The position numbers and the translations under genes are program-made. A model generated the notes under the pieces. That model saw only the letters and a list, made by a program, of their open reading frames with translations. It made no database searches and was not told where the DNA came from. A stretch of 42,637 nucleotides of DNA from Acidimicrobiales bacterium (GTDB lineage Bacteria; Actinomycetota; Acidimicrobiia; Acidimicrobiales; MedAcidi-G1), in contig JAKURV010000018.1 of the NCBI GenBank assembly GCA_022452035.1, positions 1 to 42,637 on the forward strand. Direction: 5' to 3'. Each line of letters begins with the position of its first letter. The stretch's first letter is position 1. Of the stretch, positions 31,836 through 40,142 are shown piece by piece.

Positions 31836-33572
31836 CTAGGCGTCGGCCGGGATGGACACCGTCTCGGTGTCGATCCCAGAGCGCAGAACCCGTCCGGGCA
31901 GCGACCCCGTCGGCGTGGACGCCTCCACGGTGCAGGTGCCGTTGACGTAGACCCGGTCGACCCCGTGGGCCTCGGCGTAGAGACGCGAGCTGTCGCCCGG
32001 CAGGTCGTGCCGCAGGTGGAACTCACCGGCTCCGACGGCCCGTGGGTCAAAAATCACCAGGTCGGCGTGCCATCCCTCCACAATCCGGCCCCTTTCGCGG
32101 AGCCCGAAAAAGCGGGCCGGCACGTCGGTCATGTGGGCCACTGCGGCTTCCACCGAGGCCAGCTGCCGACCCCGAAGGCAATCGGCCAGCCACTGGGTGG
32201 TGTAACTGGCGCCGGCCATGCGGTCGAGGTGGGCACCGGCGTCCGAGCCACCGATCATTACGTGGTCGTGGTCCCAGGCTGCCTGGCGCATGATCCAGCT
32301 GGCCGGGTCGTCGTCGGTGGGCCCTGGCCACAGGACGGTCTGCAGGTCGTCGGCGAGCACGATGTCCAGCAGCGTGTAGAAGTCCCGCTGACCGCGCTGG
32401 CGGGCAATGTCACCGACCAGGTGTCCCTTGAGACCCTCGTTTTCGACCGAGTGCGTATCGCCGATGCGGTACAGGCCCCACCCGGTCAGTCGCGAGAACA
32501 CCCCGGCGTCCGGTGAGGCGGCCCGTTCCTCGAGAAAACGGCGGGTCTCGGGGTCGGCCAGAGCTGCCATCTTCTCGCCGTGGGGGAGGTTCATCACGTC
32601 GCCCCAGTCGGGCAGTGAGTAGAGGGCGCAGAACGTGTGAAAGTGCATGTTCATGCCCACGAGGATGGGCATGGTCAGGGCCATGGCCCTTCCTCCGGTC
32701 TCTGCCACCCGGTCGCAGGCCGCCAACTGGTTCCGGTAGTCGTCCGGTCGGGCGGCGTCGATGGTCAACACGTTCCAGTTGACTGGTCGTCGGCCGGCCA
32801 GCGACATACGGGACATCAGGTCGACCTCGTCATCGCTGAAGCCGTTCAGGCATCCGTCGGCCACCCACTCCAGAGTGGTGCCCGGGTGATCGGCGCACAC
32901 GGCGCTCAGGGCGACCACCTCGTCGACGGCCGCTGTGCGGGACGGGACAGGGAGCCCGTCGCCGTCGGTGTGGGTGAACGAGCGACTGGTTGAGAAGCCC
33001 AGGCCGCCGGCTTCCAGCGATTCGGCCAGGAGGCTCGTCATCTGGGCCAGCTCGTCGGGGGTGGCCTCCCGGCTGACGGCATCGTCCTTCATGACCGTCC
33101 GGCGGATGGCGCTGTGGCCAACCATTCCGGCCACGTTCACGCCCAGGTTCCCCTCGAAGCGGTCCAGGAAGCTGCCGAAGGAGCGCCAGTTCCAGTCCAC
33201 ACCTGCCGACAGGGCGTCGGGGGACATGCCCTCCACCTTGACCAGCATGGCGGCCAGGTAGGCGGCGTCCGAGTCGTCGCCCAGGGGGGCGATGCTGAAG
33301 CCGCAGTTGCCCATGACCATGCTGGTGATTCCGTGATGGGACGACGGCGTGGCGTACGGGTCCCAGAAGAGTTGGGCGTCGTAGTGGGTGTGGGGGTCGA
33401 CGAAGCCGGGGCACACGATCCGGTCGGCGGCATCGACCGTCTCGACGGCCTCGGCTTCAGCCAGGTGGCCCACCGCCGCGATGCGGCCGTCGGTGACGGC
33501 CACGTCGGCCCGGAACCCCGGTTCGCCCGAGCCGTCGATCACCGTGCCACCGCGGATGATTAGGTCGTACAT
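31836..33572 (-). CDS. N-acyl-D-amino-acid deacylase family amidohydrolase
   Basis: A 578-residue amidohydrolase of the D-aminoacylase (COG3653) group. It starts MYDLIIRGGTVIDGSGEPGF, has the metal-binding HxH in FVDPHTHYDAQ (His61, His63), the GNCGFSIAP stretch (about 93-101), and IGGSDAGAHLDRM with the catalytic Asp. These enzymes remove acyl groups from D-amino acids or related amides; the actinobacterial subgroup is broad and true substrates are often unknown. A TAGCCT box (33580-33585) sits 7 nt from the ATG, so the mRNA is probably leaderless. The shared palindromic operator lies just upstream. Converges on fusA2 with a 10-bp gap. Confidence 0.85.
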   Translation of the reverse strand: MYDLIIRGGTVIDGSGEPGFRADVAVTDGRIAAVGHLAEAEAVETVDAADRIVCPGFVDPHTHYDAQLFWDPYATPSSHHGITSMVMGNCGFSIAPLGDDSDAAYLAAMLVKVEGMSPDALSAGVDWNWRSFGSFLDRFEGNLGVNVAGMVGHSAIRRTVMKDDAVSREATPDELAQMTSLLAESLEAGGLGFSTSRSFTHTDGDGLPVPSRTAAVDEVVALSAVCADHPGTTLEWVADGCLNGFSDDEVDLMSRMSLAGRRPVNWNVLTIDAARPDDYRNQLAACDRVAETGGRAMALTMPILVGMNMHFHTFCALYSLPDWGDVMNLPHGEKMAALADPETRRFLEERAASPDAGVFSRLTGWGLYRIGDTHSVENEGLKGHLVGDIARQRGQRDFYTLLDIVLADDLQTVLWPGPTDDDPASWIMRQAAWDHDHVMIGGSDAGAHLDRMAGASYTTQWLADCLRGRQLASVEAAVAHMTDVPARFFGLRERGRIVEGWHADLVIFDPRAVGAGEFHLRHDLPGDSSRLYAEAHGVDRVYVNGTCTVEASTPTGSLPGRVLRSGIDTETVSIPADA

Positions 33573-33595
33573 GGGGGCGAGGCTAGCGGTGGGCC

Positions 33596-33623
33596 GGTAT
33601 CGATACCTGACGGAGCGTCAGGT
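33596..33623. promoter_or_regulatory. Palindromic operator (CTGACG-N3-CGTCAG), copy 2, plus overlapping palindrome
   Basis: ACCTGACG-GAG-CGTCAGGT at 33605-33623 is a perfect palindrome with 8-bp arms. A second perfect palindrome, GGTATC-GATACC, occupies 33596-33607 and overlaps it by three bases. The site covers the -35 region expected for the aminoacylase and lies 66 nt upstream of the GH3 start, so it may control both divergent genes. The core matches the site at 23408-23424. Confidence 0.6.
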
Positions 33624-33688
33624 TTTCGGTCCCCGATGAACGGTCCCGCGGGTCGCCAGCCGGGCGACCCGTGGACGAGGATCCTCCG

Positions 33689-36226
33689 ATGGGCGAGAGG
33701 ATCGACAGGCTGCTGGTGGACCTGACGTTGGCGGAGAAGGTGGCGCTGATGGGGGGGCGTGACCTTTGGTCGGTGCAGCCGGTGGATCGCCTGGGCATTC
33801 CGTCGCTGAAGGTCACCGATGGTCCGAACGGTGCCAGAGGGACCGGCATGTTGGGTACGGGCACGCCGTCGGTCTGTATTCCCTGCGGTACGGCGTTGGG
33901 GGCCACCTGGAATCCGGAGTTGGTCGAGGAACTGGGTGGAGTACTGGCCGCGGAAACCCGGGCCCGCGGATGTCACGTGTTGCTGGCCCCGACTGTCAAC
34001 CTGCACCGAACCCCGCTAGGGGGGCGGAACTTCGAGTGCATGTCGGAGGACCCGTTTCTGACCGGTCGGATTGCCGTCGGCTTCATCCGCGGTGTGCAGG
34101 CCGGTGGCGTTGGGACCACGGTCAAGCACTTCGTTGCTAACGACTCCGAGTTCGAGCGCACGACGATCTCCTCGGAGGTGGATGAGCGGACCCTGCGGGA
34201 GGTTTCGATGCGTCCATTCCAGATGGCGGTCGCTGAAGGCGGCGCATGGGGTGTCATGGCCTCCTACAACCGGGTCAACGGGACGTACGCGGCCGAGAAC
34301 AGGTGGATGCTGGACACCGTCCTCCGGGGCGAGTGGAGTTTCGACGGGATCGTGGTGTCGGACTGGTTCGGCACCAGGTCGACTGGCCCCTCGGTTACTG
34401 CAGGGCTGGACCTCGAGATGCCCGGACCGCCGCATTGGTACGGAGAGCGGCTCGTCGAGGCAGTCGAGGCTGGTGAGGTCCCCGAGTTGGCATTGGATAG
34501 AGCGGCCCGGCGGCTACTCCTCCTGGCCGAGCGGACCCGAGCCTTTGAAGAGCCTCACTTACGGGAAGAGGAGGAGTTGAACGAACTGGCTCACCGGCTG
34601 CTGGCTCGGCGGGCTGCCGCTGAGGCCATGGTCCTGTTGAAGAACGACCAGCTACTCCCACTTGAGGTCGACCGTTTGAGCAACCTGGCGGTGATCGGCC
34701 CGAACGCCGCGGCGGCGATGATCATGGGAGGTGGTTCGTCAGCCCTGGTTGCCCAGCATGAGACCTCACCCCTTGATGCCCTGGTCGACCGCTTGGGGGA
34801 ACGCCTGGAGATCCGTTACGAACCCGGGGTTGTTACCGACAGGTCGGCCCAGCCGCTGGGCGGACGGACCACTGAACGGTCCGACGGTCAGCGGGGATTC
34901 GACGTGGTCTACTTCGACTCCACCGACTGGACGGGCCCCGAGGTGGGAACCTCAACCTTCCGGGATGGTCGGATCCTCCACTTCGACCGGGTCCCTGGAG
35001 TGTCCGACCTGCGGTCCTTCTCATTCCGGGCAACCACCACGTTTACCCCTGCGGTCGACGGTAACCACGCCCTCACGCTGGTGCAGGCCGGGCGGGCCCG
35101 ACTGCTGGTGGACGGCCAGGTGGTGGTTGATGGGATCGCTCAACCCATGCCACTTGGTGAGGAGTTCTTCGGGATGGGGAGCGTTGAGGCGGACGCCGCC
35201 GTCCCTATGGTCGCCGGTCGACCTGTCGAGGTGACCGTCGAGTGGACGTCGGAGGGGGCGGCGTTCATAAGCGGCGCCAAAGTTGGCGTGCGGACGCCCT
35301 CGCCGGACGACCTCATGGACCGGGCCGTGGCGGCAGCGACCGAGGCCGACGTTGTCGTGCTCGTGGTTGGCACCAACCATGACTGGGAGACTGAGGGCCG
35401 GGATCGGGAGTCGATGGACCTGCCCGGTGATCAACCTGAGTTGATCCGGCGGGTGTGTGCGGCGAACTCGGACACCGTGGTCGTCGTTAACGCGGGATCT
35501 GTGGTTACCAGCGATTGGGCAGATGTTGCGCCTGCTGTGCTCCAGACGTGGTTCGGAGGCCAGGAGATGGCCGACGCCCTGGTGGACGTTCTGGTCGGGG
35601 ACGACGAGCCGTCGGGTCGCTTGCCCACCACGGTGCCCCATCGCTTGCAGGACACGCCGGCCTTTCTCCACTATCCGGGCGAGAACGGTCGGGTGGTCTA
35701 CGGCGAGGGGTTGTTCACCGGCTACCGCTGGTATGACGCACGAGACTTGCCGGTGGCCTTCCCGTTTGGTCACGGTCTGGGCTACACGGAGTTCTCCTGG
35801 GGGGAGCCCTCGCTGGGTGAGGTCCCGACCGTGGCCGATTTGGAGTCGGGGGCCACCCTGTTGGTCACCGTGCCGGTGACCAACGTCGGCGACCGGGCGG
35901 GCTCCGAGGTCGTGCAGTGCTACGTGGCTCCCCTAGCTCCGCGCTTAACCCGACCGGTGAGGGAGTTGCAGGGCTTTGCAAAGGTGCGCCTGGAACCGGG
36001 GGAGTCCACGGACGTCGTCGTCGTACTTGGCCACCGTGCCTTCGCCTACTGGGACCCCGGGGATCCCGGGTACTCCCAACGTTCGTCGAAGTCCCCCGTG
36101 GCCGCCGGTCAGGGGGTGGCTTCCCGCGACGAGCCCGGCTGGCACATTGATCCGGGGTCCTGCGAACTACATATCGGACCGTCGTCGGCCGACATCCGGG
36201 CCATTATTCCGCTCGATCTACGGTGA
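33689..36226 (+). CDS. Glycoside hydrolase family 3 beta-glucosidase with PA14 insert
   Basis: An 845-residue GH3 enzyme. The TIM-barrel domain has KVTDGPNGARGTG, the GGRNFECMSEDPFLTG stretch (active-site loop), VKHFVANDSEFER (about 148-160) and GIVVSDWFGT with Asp225 as the nucleophile. The alpha/beta domain (VLLKNDQLLP; VIGPNA) is interrupted at about 405-530 by a PA14-like domain (FSFRATTTFTPAVDGNHALTL...LLVDGQVVVDG), a known layout for beta-glucosidases such as those acting on glucan side chains. A fibronectin-III-like domain ends the protein (VTVPVTNVGDRAGSEVVQCYV). No signal peptide, so cytoplasmic. ATG 33689 with GAGGA at 33677-33682 is preferred over GTG 33671. Confidence 0.92.
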   Translation: MGERIDRLLVDLTLAEKVALMGGRDLWSVQPVDRLGIPSLKVTDGPNGARGTGMLGTGTPSVCIPCGTALGATWNPELVEELGGVLAAETRARGCHVLLAPTVNLHRTPLGGRNFECMSEDPFLTGRIAVGFIRGVQAGGVGTTVKHFVANDSEFERTTISSEVDERTLREVSMRPFQMAVAEGGAWGVMASYNRVNGTYAAENRWMLDTVLRGEWSFDGIVVSDWFGTRSTGPSVTAGLDLEMPGPPHWYGERLVEAVEAGEVPELALDRAARRLLLLAERTRAFEEPHLREEEELNELAHRLLARRAAAEAMVLLKNDQLLPLEVDRLSNLAVIGPNAAAAMIMGGGSSALVAQHETSPLDALVDRLGERLEIRYEPGVVTDRSAQPLGGRTTERSDGQRGFDVVYFDSTDWTGPEVGTSTFRDGRILHFDRVPGVSDLRSFSFRATTTFTPAVDGNHALTLVQAGRARLLVDGQVVVDGIAQPMPLGEEFFGMGSVEADAAVPMVAGRPVEVTVEWTSEGAAFISGAKVGVRTPSPDDLMDRAVAAATEADVVVLVVGTNHDWETEGRDRESMDLPGDQPELIRRVCAANSDTVVVVNAGSVVTSDWADVAPAVLQTWFGGQEMADALVDVLVGDDEPSGRLPTTVPHRLQDTPAFLHYPGENGRVVYGEGLFTGYRWYDARDLPVAFPFGHGLGYTEFSWGEPSLGEVPTVADLESGATLLVTVPVTNVGDRAGSEVVQCYVAPLAPRLTRPVRELQGFAKVRLEPGESTDVVVVLGHRAFAYWDPGDPGYSQRSSKSPVAAGQGVASRDEPGWHIDPGSCELHIGPSSADIRAIIPLDLR

Positions 36227-36287
36227 GCTTTTGTACCTTTCGGGCCTTCCACGCCGCACCGGTTGACCGGTAGTCTCGAGGACGACA

Positions 36288-36402
36288 ACCAGCCGGGGAG
36301 CTCGGGCCTGATGCCGGGCTGAGAGGGCAGCGACCGTCGCCATCGACGGGGGCGCTGTCGACCCGACCAGAACCTGCTCCGGGTAATGCCGGCGAAGGGA
36401 GA
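36288..36402 (+). ncRNA. TPP (THI element) riboswitch
   Basis: The leader has the conserved TPP aptamer blocks in order: CGGGGAGCTCGGG, GGGCTGAGAGG (36332-36342 region), a long variable P3 arm (GCAGCG ... CGCTGT with an inner ACCGTCG/CGACGG hairpin), CCGACCAGAACCTGCTCCGGGTAATGCC (CTGAGAG and GGxTAATGCC are the family hallmarks) and GGCGAAGGGA. The 3' strand GAAGGGAGAG (36394-36403) is also the ribosome site of thiB, so ligand binding would hide it directly: translational control without a separate expression platform. A possible -10 box TAGTCT lies at 36271-36276. Confidence 0.93.
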
Positions 36403-36406
36403 GCCC

Positions 36407-37498
36407 ATGGTCCGTGCCCGATCCTCCGCCTTCGGCTCGGGGTTCCTGGTGCTGGCCGTCCTGGTCGGATCAGCCTGTGGGGGGACCGACCCCATCACGT
36501 CGGTGCCGCTCAGCTCTGGTGATGGGTCGGCTGAACTGTCGCCCATCGGCCCGGTCACCTTGGTTACCCACGACTCGTTCTGGGTCTCGGAGGGAACGTT
36601 GGCTGCTTTCACGGCCGGGACCGGTATCGAGGTCGTCCTCCGGACGGCCGGTGACACCGGTCAGATGGTTTCGACGGCCATTCTCACCGCCGGCGACCCG
36701 ATGGGCGATGTGATGTTCGGTGTCGACAACACCTTCCTCCAACGTGCGCTGGACGCCGACCTCTTCGAGTCCTACCGGTCGCCGGCCTTGGCCGACGTAC
36801 CGACCGCTTTACAACTCGACCCGTCGCACCGGGTCACGCCGATCGACTTCGGCGACGTGTGCGTCAACTACTGGATCGACCGCTTCGACGATGGCCATCT
36901 TGCGCCCTCCACGCTGGCCGACTTGGCCGACCCGGCCTATGCCGACCAGTTGGTGGTCCAGAACCCGGAGACCTCGTCTCCCGGGCTGGCCTTCTTATTG
37001 GCCACCATTGCCGAGTTCGGCGACGGTTGGGAGGACTACTGGGCTGCCCTCCGCGACAACGGCGTGGTGGTGACAGCTGGCTGGGAGGACGCCTACTACG
37101 GCGAGTTTGTGTCCGGAGGTGGGAACCGACCGATCGTGGTCAGCTACGCGTCCAGCCCGCCCGCCGAGGTGATCTATGCCGACCCGCCGGTCGATACCCC
37201 GCCCACCGGGGTGGTTACCGACACCTGCTTCCGCCAGGTCGAGTTCGCCGGGATCCTGGCCGGAACGCCGAACCGGCTCGCAGCTGAGATGCTGGTCGAC
37301 TTCCTCCTGTCGCCCACCTTCCAGGAGGACATTCCGCTGAACATGTTCGTGTTCCCGGCCCTGTCGACAGCCATCCTGCCGCCGGCTTTCGTGGACTTCG
37401 TGGAGTTGGCTGACGATCCGCACGTACTGGACCCGGCCGAGATTGAGGCCAATCGCAACACCTGGACCGAGCGGTGGACCGAGATCGTTCTGCGCTGA
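36407..37498 (+). CDS. thiB: Thiamine ABC transporter substrate-binding lipoprotein ThiB
   Basis: A 363-residue periplasmic-type binding protein (TbpA/ThiB). It has a lipoprotein signal with the lipidated Cys at residue 24 (LVGSAC), then THDSFWVSEGTLAAFTAGTG, VMFGVDNTFLQRALDADLFESY (about 105-126), PIDFGDVCVNYW and LADPAYADQLVVQNPETSSPG (about 176-196), ligand-pocket stretches typical of thiamine binders. ATG 36407 was chosen because the upstream in-frame ATG (36386) lies inside the riboswitch aptamer, while GAAGGGAGAG precedes 36407. First gene of thiB-thiP-thiQ, controlled by the TPP riboswitch. Confidence 0.9.
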   Translation: MVRARSSAFGSGFLVLAVLVGSACGGTDPITSVPLSSGDGSAELSPIGPVTLVTHDSFWVSEGTLAAFTAGTGIEVVLRTAGDTGQMVSTAILTAGDPMGDVMFGVDNTFLQRALDADLFESYRSPALADVPTALQLDPSHRVTPIDFGDVCVNYWIDRFDDGHLAPSTLADLADPAYADQLVVQNPETSSPGLAFLLATIAEFGDGWEDYWAALRDNGVVVTAGWEDAYYGEFVSGGGNRPIVVSYASSPPAEVIYADPPVDTPPTGVVTDTCFRQVEFAGILAGTPNRLAAEMLVDFLLSPTFQEDIPLNMFVFPALSTAILPPAFVDFVELADDPHVLDPAEIEANRNTWTERWTEIVLR

Positions 37499-37531
37499 GT
37501 CCGTGGCGCCGATCAGGAAGGGTGGGCTGAC

Positions 37532-39148
37532 GTGGGCCCGGTCCGATGGGCGGCGCGGGTGTTGTGCGTCGTCGTGCCTGGCGCCTTCCTGGGAGTCTTC
37601 TTCTTGTATCCGGTGGGGACGATTCTGGTCCGGGGACTGGGGGCCGACGGCCTAGACGGGCTCCTCGGCCTTCCAGGGCGGGCCTCGTTCCGGGGGGTGG
37701 CGTGGTTCACGGTTTGGCAGGCCACGGTGTCCACCCTGCTCACCGTGGTCGTGGCCCTGCCCGGTGCCCACCTGCTGGCCCGGCGCCGGTTTCGGGGCCG
37801 GGCGCTGTTCCGGGCGGCCACCACCGTGCCGTTCGTCCTGCCCACCGTGGTAGTTGGCGGAGCCTTTCTGGCCCTGTTCGACCGCTTCGGCTTGGTCGAC
37901 GGCCCGTTCCGGGCGACCCGCACCGTGTGGGCCATCCTGGTCGCCCACGTCTTCTTCAACGTGGCCGTGGTGTTGCGCACTGTCGGCGGCTTCTGGGAGG
38001 GCCTCGACCACCGACCAGAAGAGCAGGCCCGGGTCCTGGGGGCCACGCCGTGGCAGGCCTTCCGGTGGGTCACCCTGCCCCGGCTCTGGCCGTCGATCGC
38101 CGCTGCCTCGTCGATTGTGTTCCTATTCTGTTTCACCTCGTTCGGGGTGATCTTGATCCTCGGCGGGCCGACCCGGGCCACCCTGGAGACCGAGGTGTGG
38201 CGCCACGCTGTGTTCAGAGGCGACCTGACCTCCGCGACGGCCCTGGCTGTGGTTCAGTTGGCCGCCGTCTTGGCCATGGTCGTGGTGGCCAACCGTCTCC
38301 AGCGGCAGCGAGCCGTCGGCCAGCGGCCGGTCCACCGAAAGGTTCCCCGGGCCGAGGCCCGGCTGCTGGCCGGGAACCTGGGCCTGCTGGGAGCGGTGCT
38401 CGGTCTGCCGGTCGCTGTACTGGTCGAGCGGTCGCTGGCCACCGACGGTGGCTGGTCGCTGAGCAACTACGCCGCCCTGGCCGACCGGGTCAACCTGCTT
38501 CCCGTCTCGGCGATCGAAGCGTTACAAAACTCGCTGCTGTTCGCAGTGGTGGCCACTGGCCTGGCCGTCTTGGTCGGAGGCCTGGCCTCACTGGTCGTGG
38601 TCCACGGCCGGCGGGCCGCGTCCCGGGTCTTCGACTTGGGGATGATGCTGCCGCTGGGCGCCTCGGCGGTCACCCTGGGGTTCGGCATGCTGATCGCCCT
38701 AGACGAGCCGCCCCTGGACCTACGGTCGTCGCGGTGGCTGGTGCCGGTGGCCCACGCCCTGGTCGGTGTGCCGTTCGTGATGCGGACCGTGGTGCCGACC
38801 TTGCGGGGAATCGACAGTCGACTCCGGGAGGCCGCCGCGACGTTGGGGGCCTCACCGGCCCGGGTCCGGCGCGAAGTGGACCTTCCAATCGCCGCCCGGG
38901 CCCTGGCCGTGGGGGCCGGGTTCTCGTTCGCCGTTTCGCTGGGGGAGTTCGGGGCCACCTCGTTCCTGCCCCGCAACCCCGACCGGTTGACTGCCCCGCT
39001 GGCCCTCTTCCGCCTCTTGGGTACACCCGGGGAGACCCTGCGGGGCCAAGCCATGGCACTGGCCGTGGTGCTCATGGTCCTGACCGCCGCCTCAGTGCTG
39101 GTCATCGAAGGTTGGGGACGTCGGGGCAGCGTTCGGGGGGACCTGTGA
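37532..39148 (+). CDS. thiP: Thiamine ABC transporter permease ThiP
   Basis: A 538-residue permease with two fused ABC transmembrane domains of about six helices each, as usual for ThiP. EAA-type loops are EEQARVLGATPWQAFRWVTLP (about 166-186) and LREAAATLGASPARVRREVDLP (second half, near residue 430). The region near 450-475 reads FSFAVSLGEFGATSFLPR, a recurrent ThiP motif. Start is GTG 37532 with GGAAGGG upstream. The end overlaps thiQ by 4 nt (GTGA). It imports thiamine or its phosphates with ThiB and ThiQ across the cytoplasmic membrane. Confidence 0.92.
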   Translation: MGPVRWAARVLCVVVPGAFLGVFFLYPVGTILVRGLGADGLDGLLGLPGRASFRGVAWFTVWQATVSTLLTVVVALPGAHLLARRRFRGRALFRAATTVPFVLPTVVVGGAFLALFDRFGLVDGPFRATRTVWAILVAHVFFNVAVVLRTVGGFWEGLDHRPEEQARVLGATPWQAFRWVTLPRLWPSIAAASSIVFLFCFTSFGVILILGGPTRATLETEVWRHAVFRGDLTSATALAVVQLAAVLAMVVVANRLQRQRAVGQRPVHRKVPRAEARLLAGNLGLLGAVLGLPVAVLVERSLATDGGWSLSNYAALADRVNLLPVSAIEALQNSLLFAVVATGLAVLVGGLASLVVVHGRRAASRVFDLGMMLPLGASAVTLGFGMLIALDEPPLDLRSSRWLVPVAHALVGVPFVMRTVVPTLRGIDSRLREAAATLGASPARVRREVDLPIAARALAVGAGFSFAVSLGEFGATSFLPRNPDRLTAPLALFRLLGTPGETLRGQAMALAVVLMVLTAASVLVIEGWGRRGSVRGDL

Positions 39149-40137
39149 GCCTCCGAGTGGAGGGCCTGACGCTGGCCTTCGACAGTGTGCTGGTGCTGGA
39201 CGGCATTGACCTCGAGGTGGCCGAGGGCGAAGTGGTGGTGTTGTTGGGACCGTCGGGATGCGGCAAGAGCACCCTGCTCCGGGCCATCGCTGGCCTGGAG
39301 CGTCCCTCGGCGGGACGGGTCTGGTGGGGTGACGAGGACCTGACCGTTGCGGCCACCCACCAGCGGGGCATGGGCCTCATGTTCCAAGACCACGCCCTGT
39401 TCCCTCACCGCGACGTAGCCGGCAACGTGGAGTTCGGCCTGCGGGTAGCCGGGATGCCCGCCGACCAGCGAGCCCACCGGGTGCGGCGGGTGCTGGATCT
39501 GGTGGGCCTTCCGGGCTTCGGCGACCGCCGGGTCGACACCCTGTCGGGCGGGGAGGCCCAGCGGGTGGCGTTGGCCCGGTCACTGGCCGCCGGGCCCCGA
39601 CTGCTGATGCTCGACGAACCGCTGGGCTCCCTGGACCGGGCCCTTCGGGAGCGGCTCACCGCCGAGCTGGGAACGCTGCTACGGCGCCTAGGCCAGGCCG
39701 TGGTCCACGTCACCCACGACCACGACGAGGCCTTTGCCCTGGCCGACCGGATCGCCGTGATGGGGGGTGGCCGCCTGGTCCGAGTGGGGACACCGGCCGA
39801 GGTGTGGGCCGATCCGCGGTCGGTGCATGCCGCCCGGTGCCTAGGCCACGAGAATCTCGTCGACCTGGATGGCGACGGTGGGTGTGCCCTGGGTCGCCTG
39901 GGCGACGGGCCAGGCACTGTGCTGGTCCGCGGCGACCGCCTAGTTGTCCGACCCGCACCTCCGGCCGGTGGGCTGGTGGGCGAGGTCCGGCGTACCTCGA
40001 TCCGGGGTGGGCGGACCCTCCTTGACCTGGACGTGGCAGGCGTCGCCATCCGGGCCTGGTGGGACGGGCCGACCGTCGTTGGTGACCGGGTGGAGTTGGT
40101 CCTGGCTGACGGGGCGGTCGTGCCCCTGGCCGGGTAG
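39145..40137 (+). CDS. thiQ: Thiamine ABC transporter ATP-binding protein ThiQ
   Basis: A 330-residue ABC ATPase: Walker A GPSGCGKST (about 34-42), Q-loop MFQDHALFPHRD, signature LSGGEAQRVALARSLA, Walker B LLMLDEPLGSLD and switch HVTHDHDEA. The C-terminal ~90 residues form a TOBE-like beta domain (VLVRGDRLVVRP; LVGEVRRTSIRGGRTLLDL), longer than in Escherichia coli ThiQ (about 230 aa). Start GTG 39145 overlaps the thiP stop; the same frame is open far upstream across thiP by GC bias, which is not coding. Last gene of the riboswitch-controlled operon. Confidence 0.92.
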   Translation: MSLRVEGLTLAFDSVLVLDGIDLEVAEGEVVVLLGPSGCGKSTLLRAIAGLERPSAGRVWWGDEDLTVAATHQRGMGLMFQDHALFPHRDVAGNVEFGLRVAGMPADQRAHRVRRVLDLVGLPGFGDRRVDTLSGGEAQRVALARSLAAGPRLLMLDEPLGSLDRALRERLTAELGTLLRRLGQAVVHVTHDHDEAFALADRIAVMGGGRLVRVGTPAEVWADPRSVHAARCLGHENLVDLDGDGGCALGRLGDGPGTVLVRGDRLVVRPAPPAGGLVGEVRRTSIRGGRTLLDLDVAGVAIRAWWDGPTVVGDRVELVLADGAVVPLAG

Positions 40138-40142
40138 GCCGC

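Noticed and set aside
36258-36271. ACCGGT-TG-ACCGGT as an operator before the TPP riboswitch
   Set aside because: Two short self-complementary hexamers in GC-rich DNA; no second copy in the window and the riboswitch already explains control.
36386-36406. thiB start at ATG 36386
   Set aside because: That ATG is the conserved TAATGCC block of the TPP aptamer; the next ATG has a ribosome site.
37546-39144. Long open frame running into thiQ from the middle of thiP
   Set aside because: It is the +2 shadow of thiP: GC-biased third positions keep it open, its translation is Arg/Gly/Pro-rich without domains, and thiQ homology starts only at GTG 39145.
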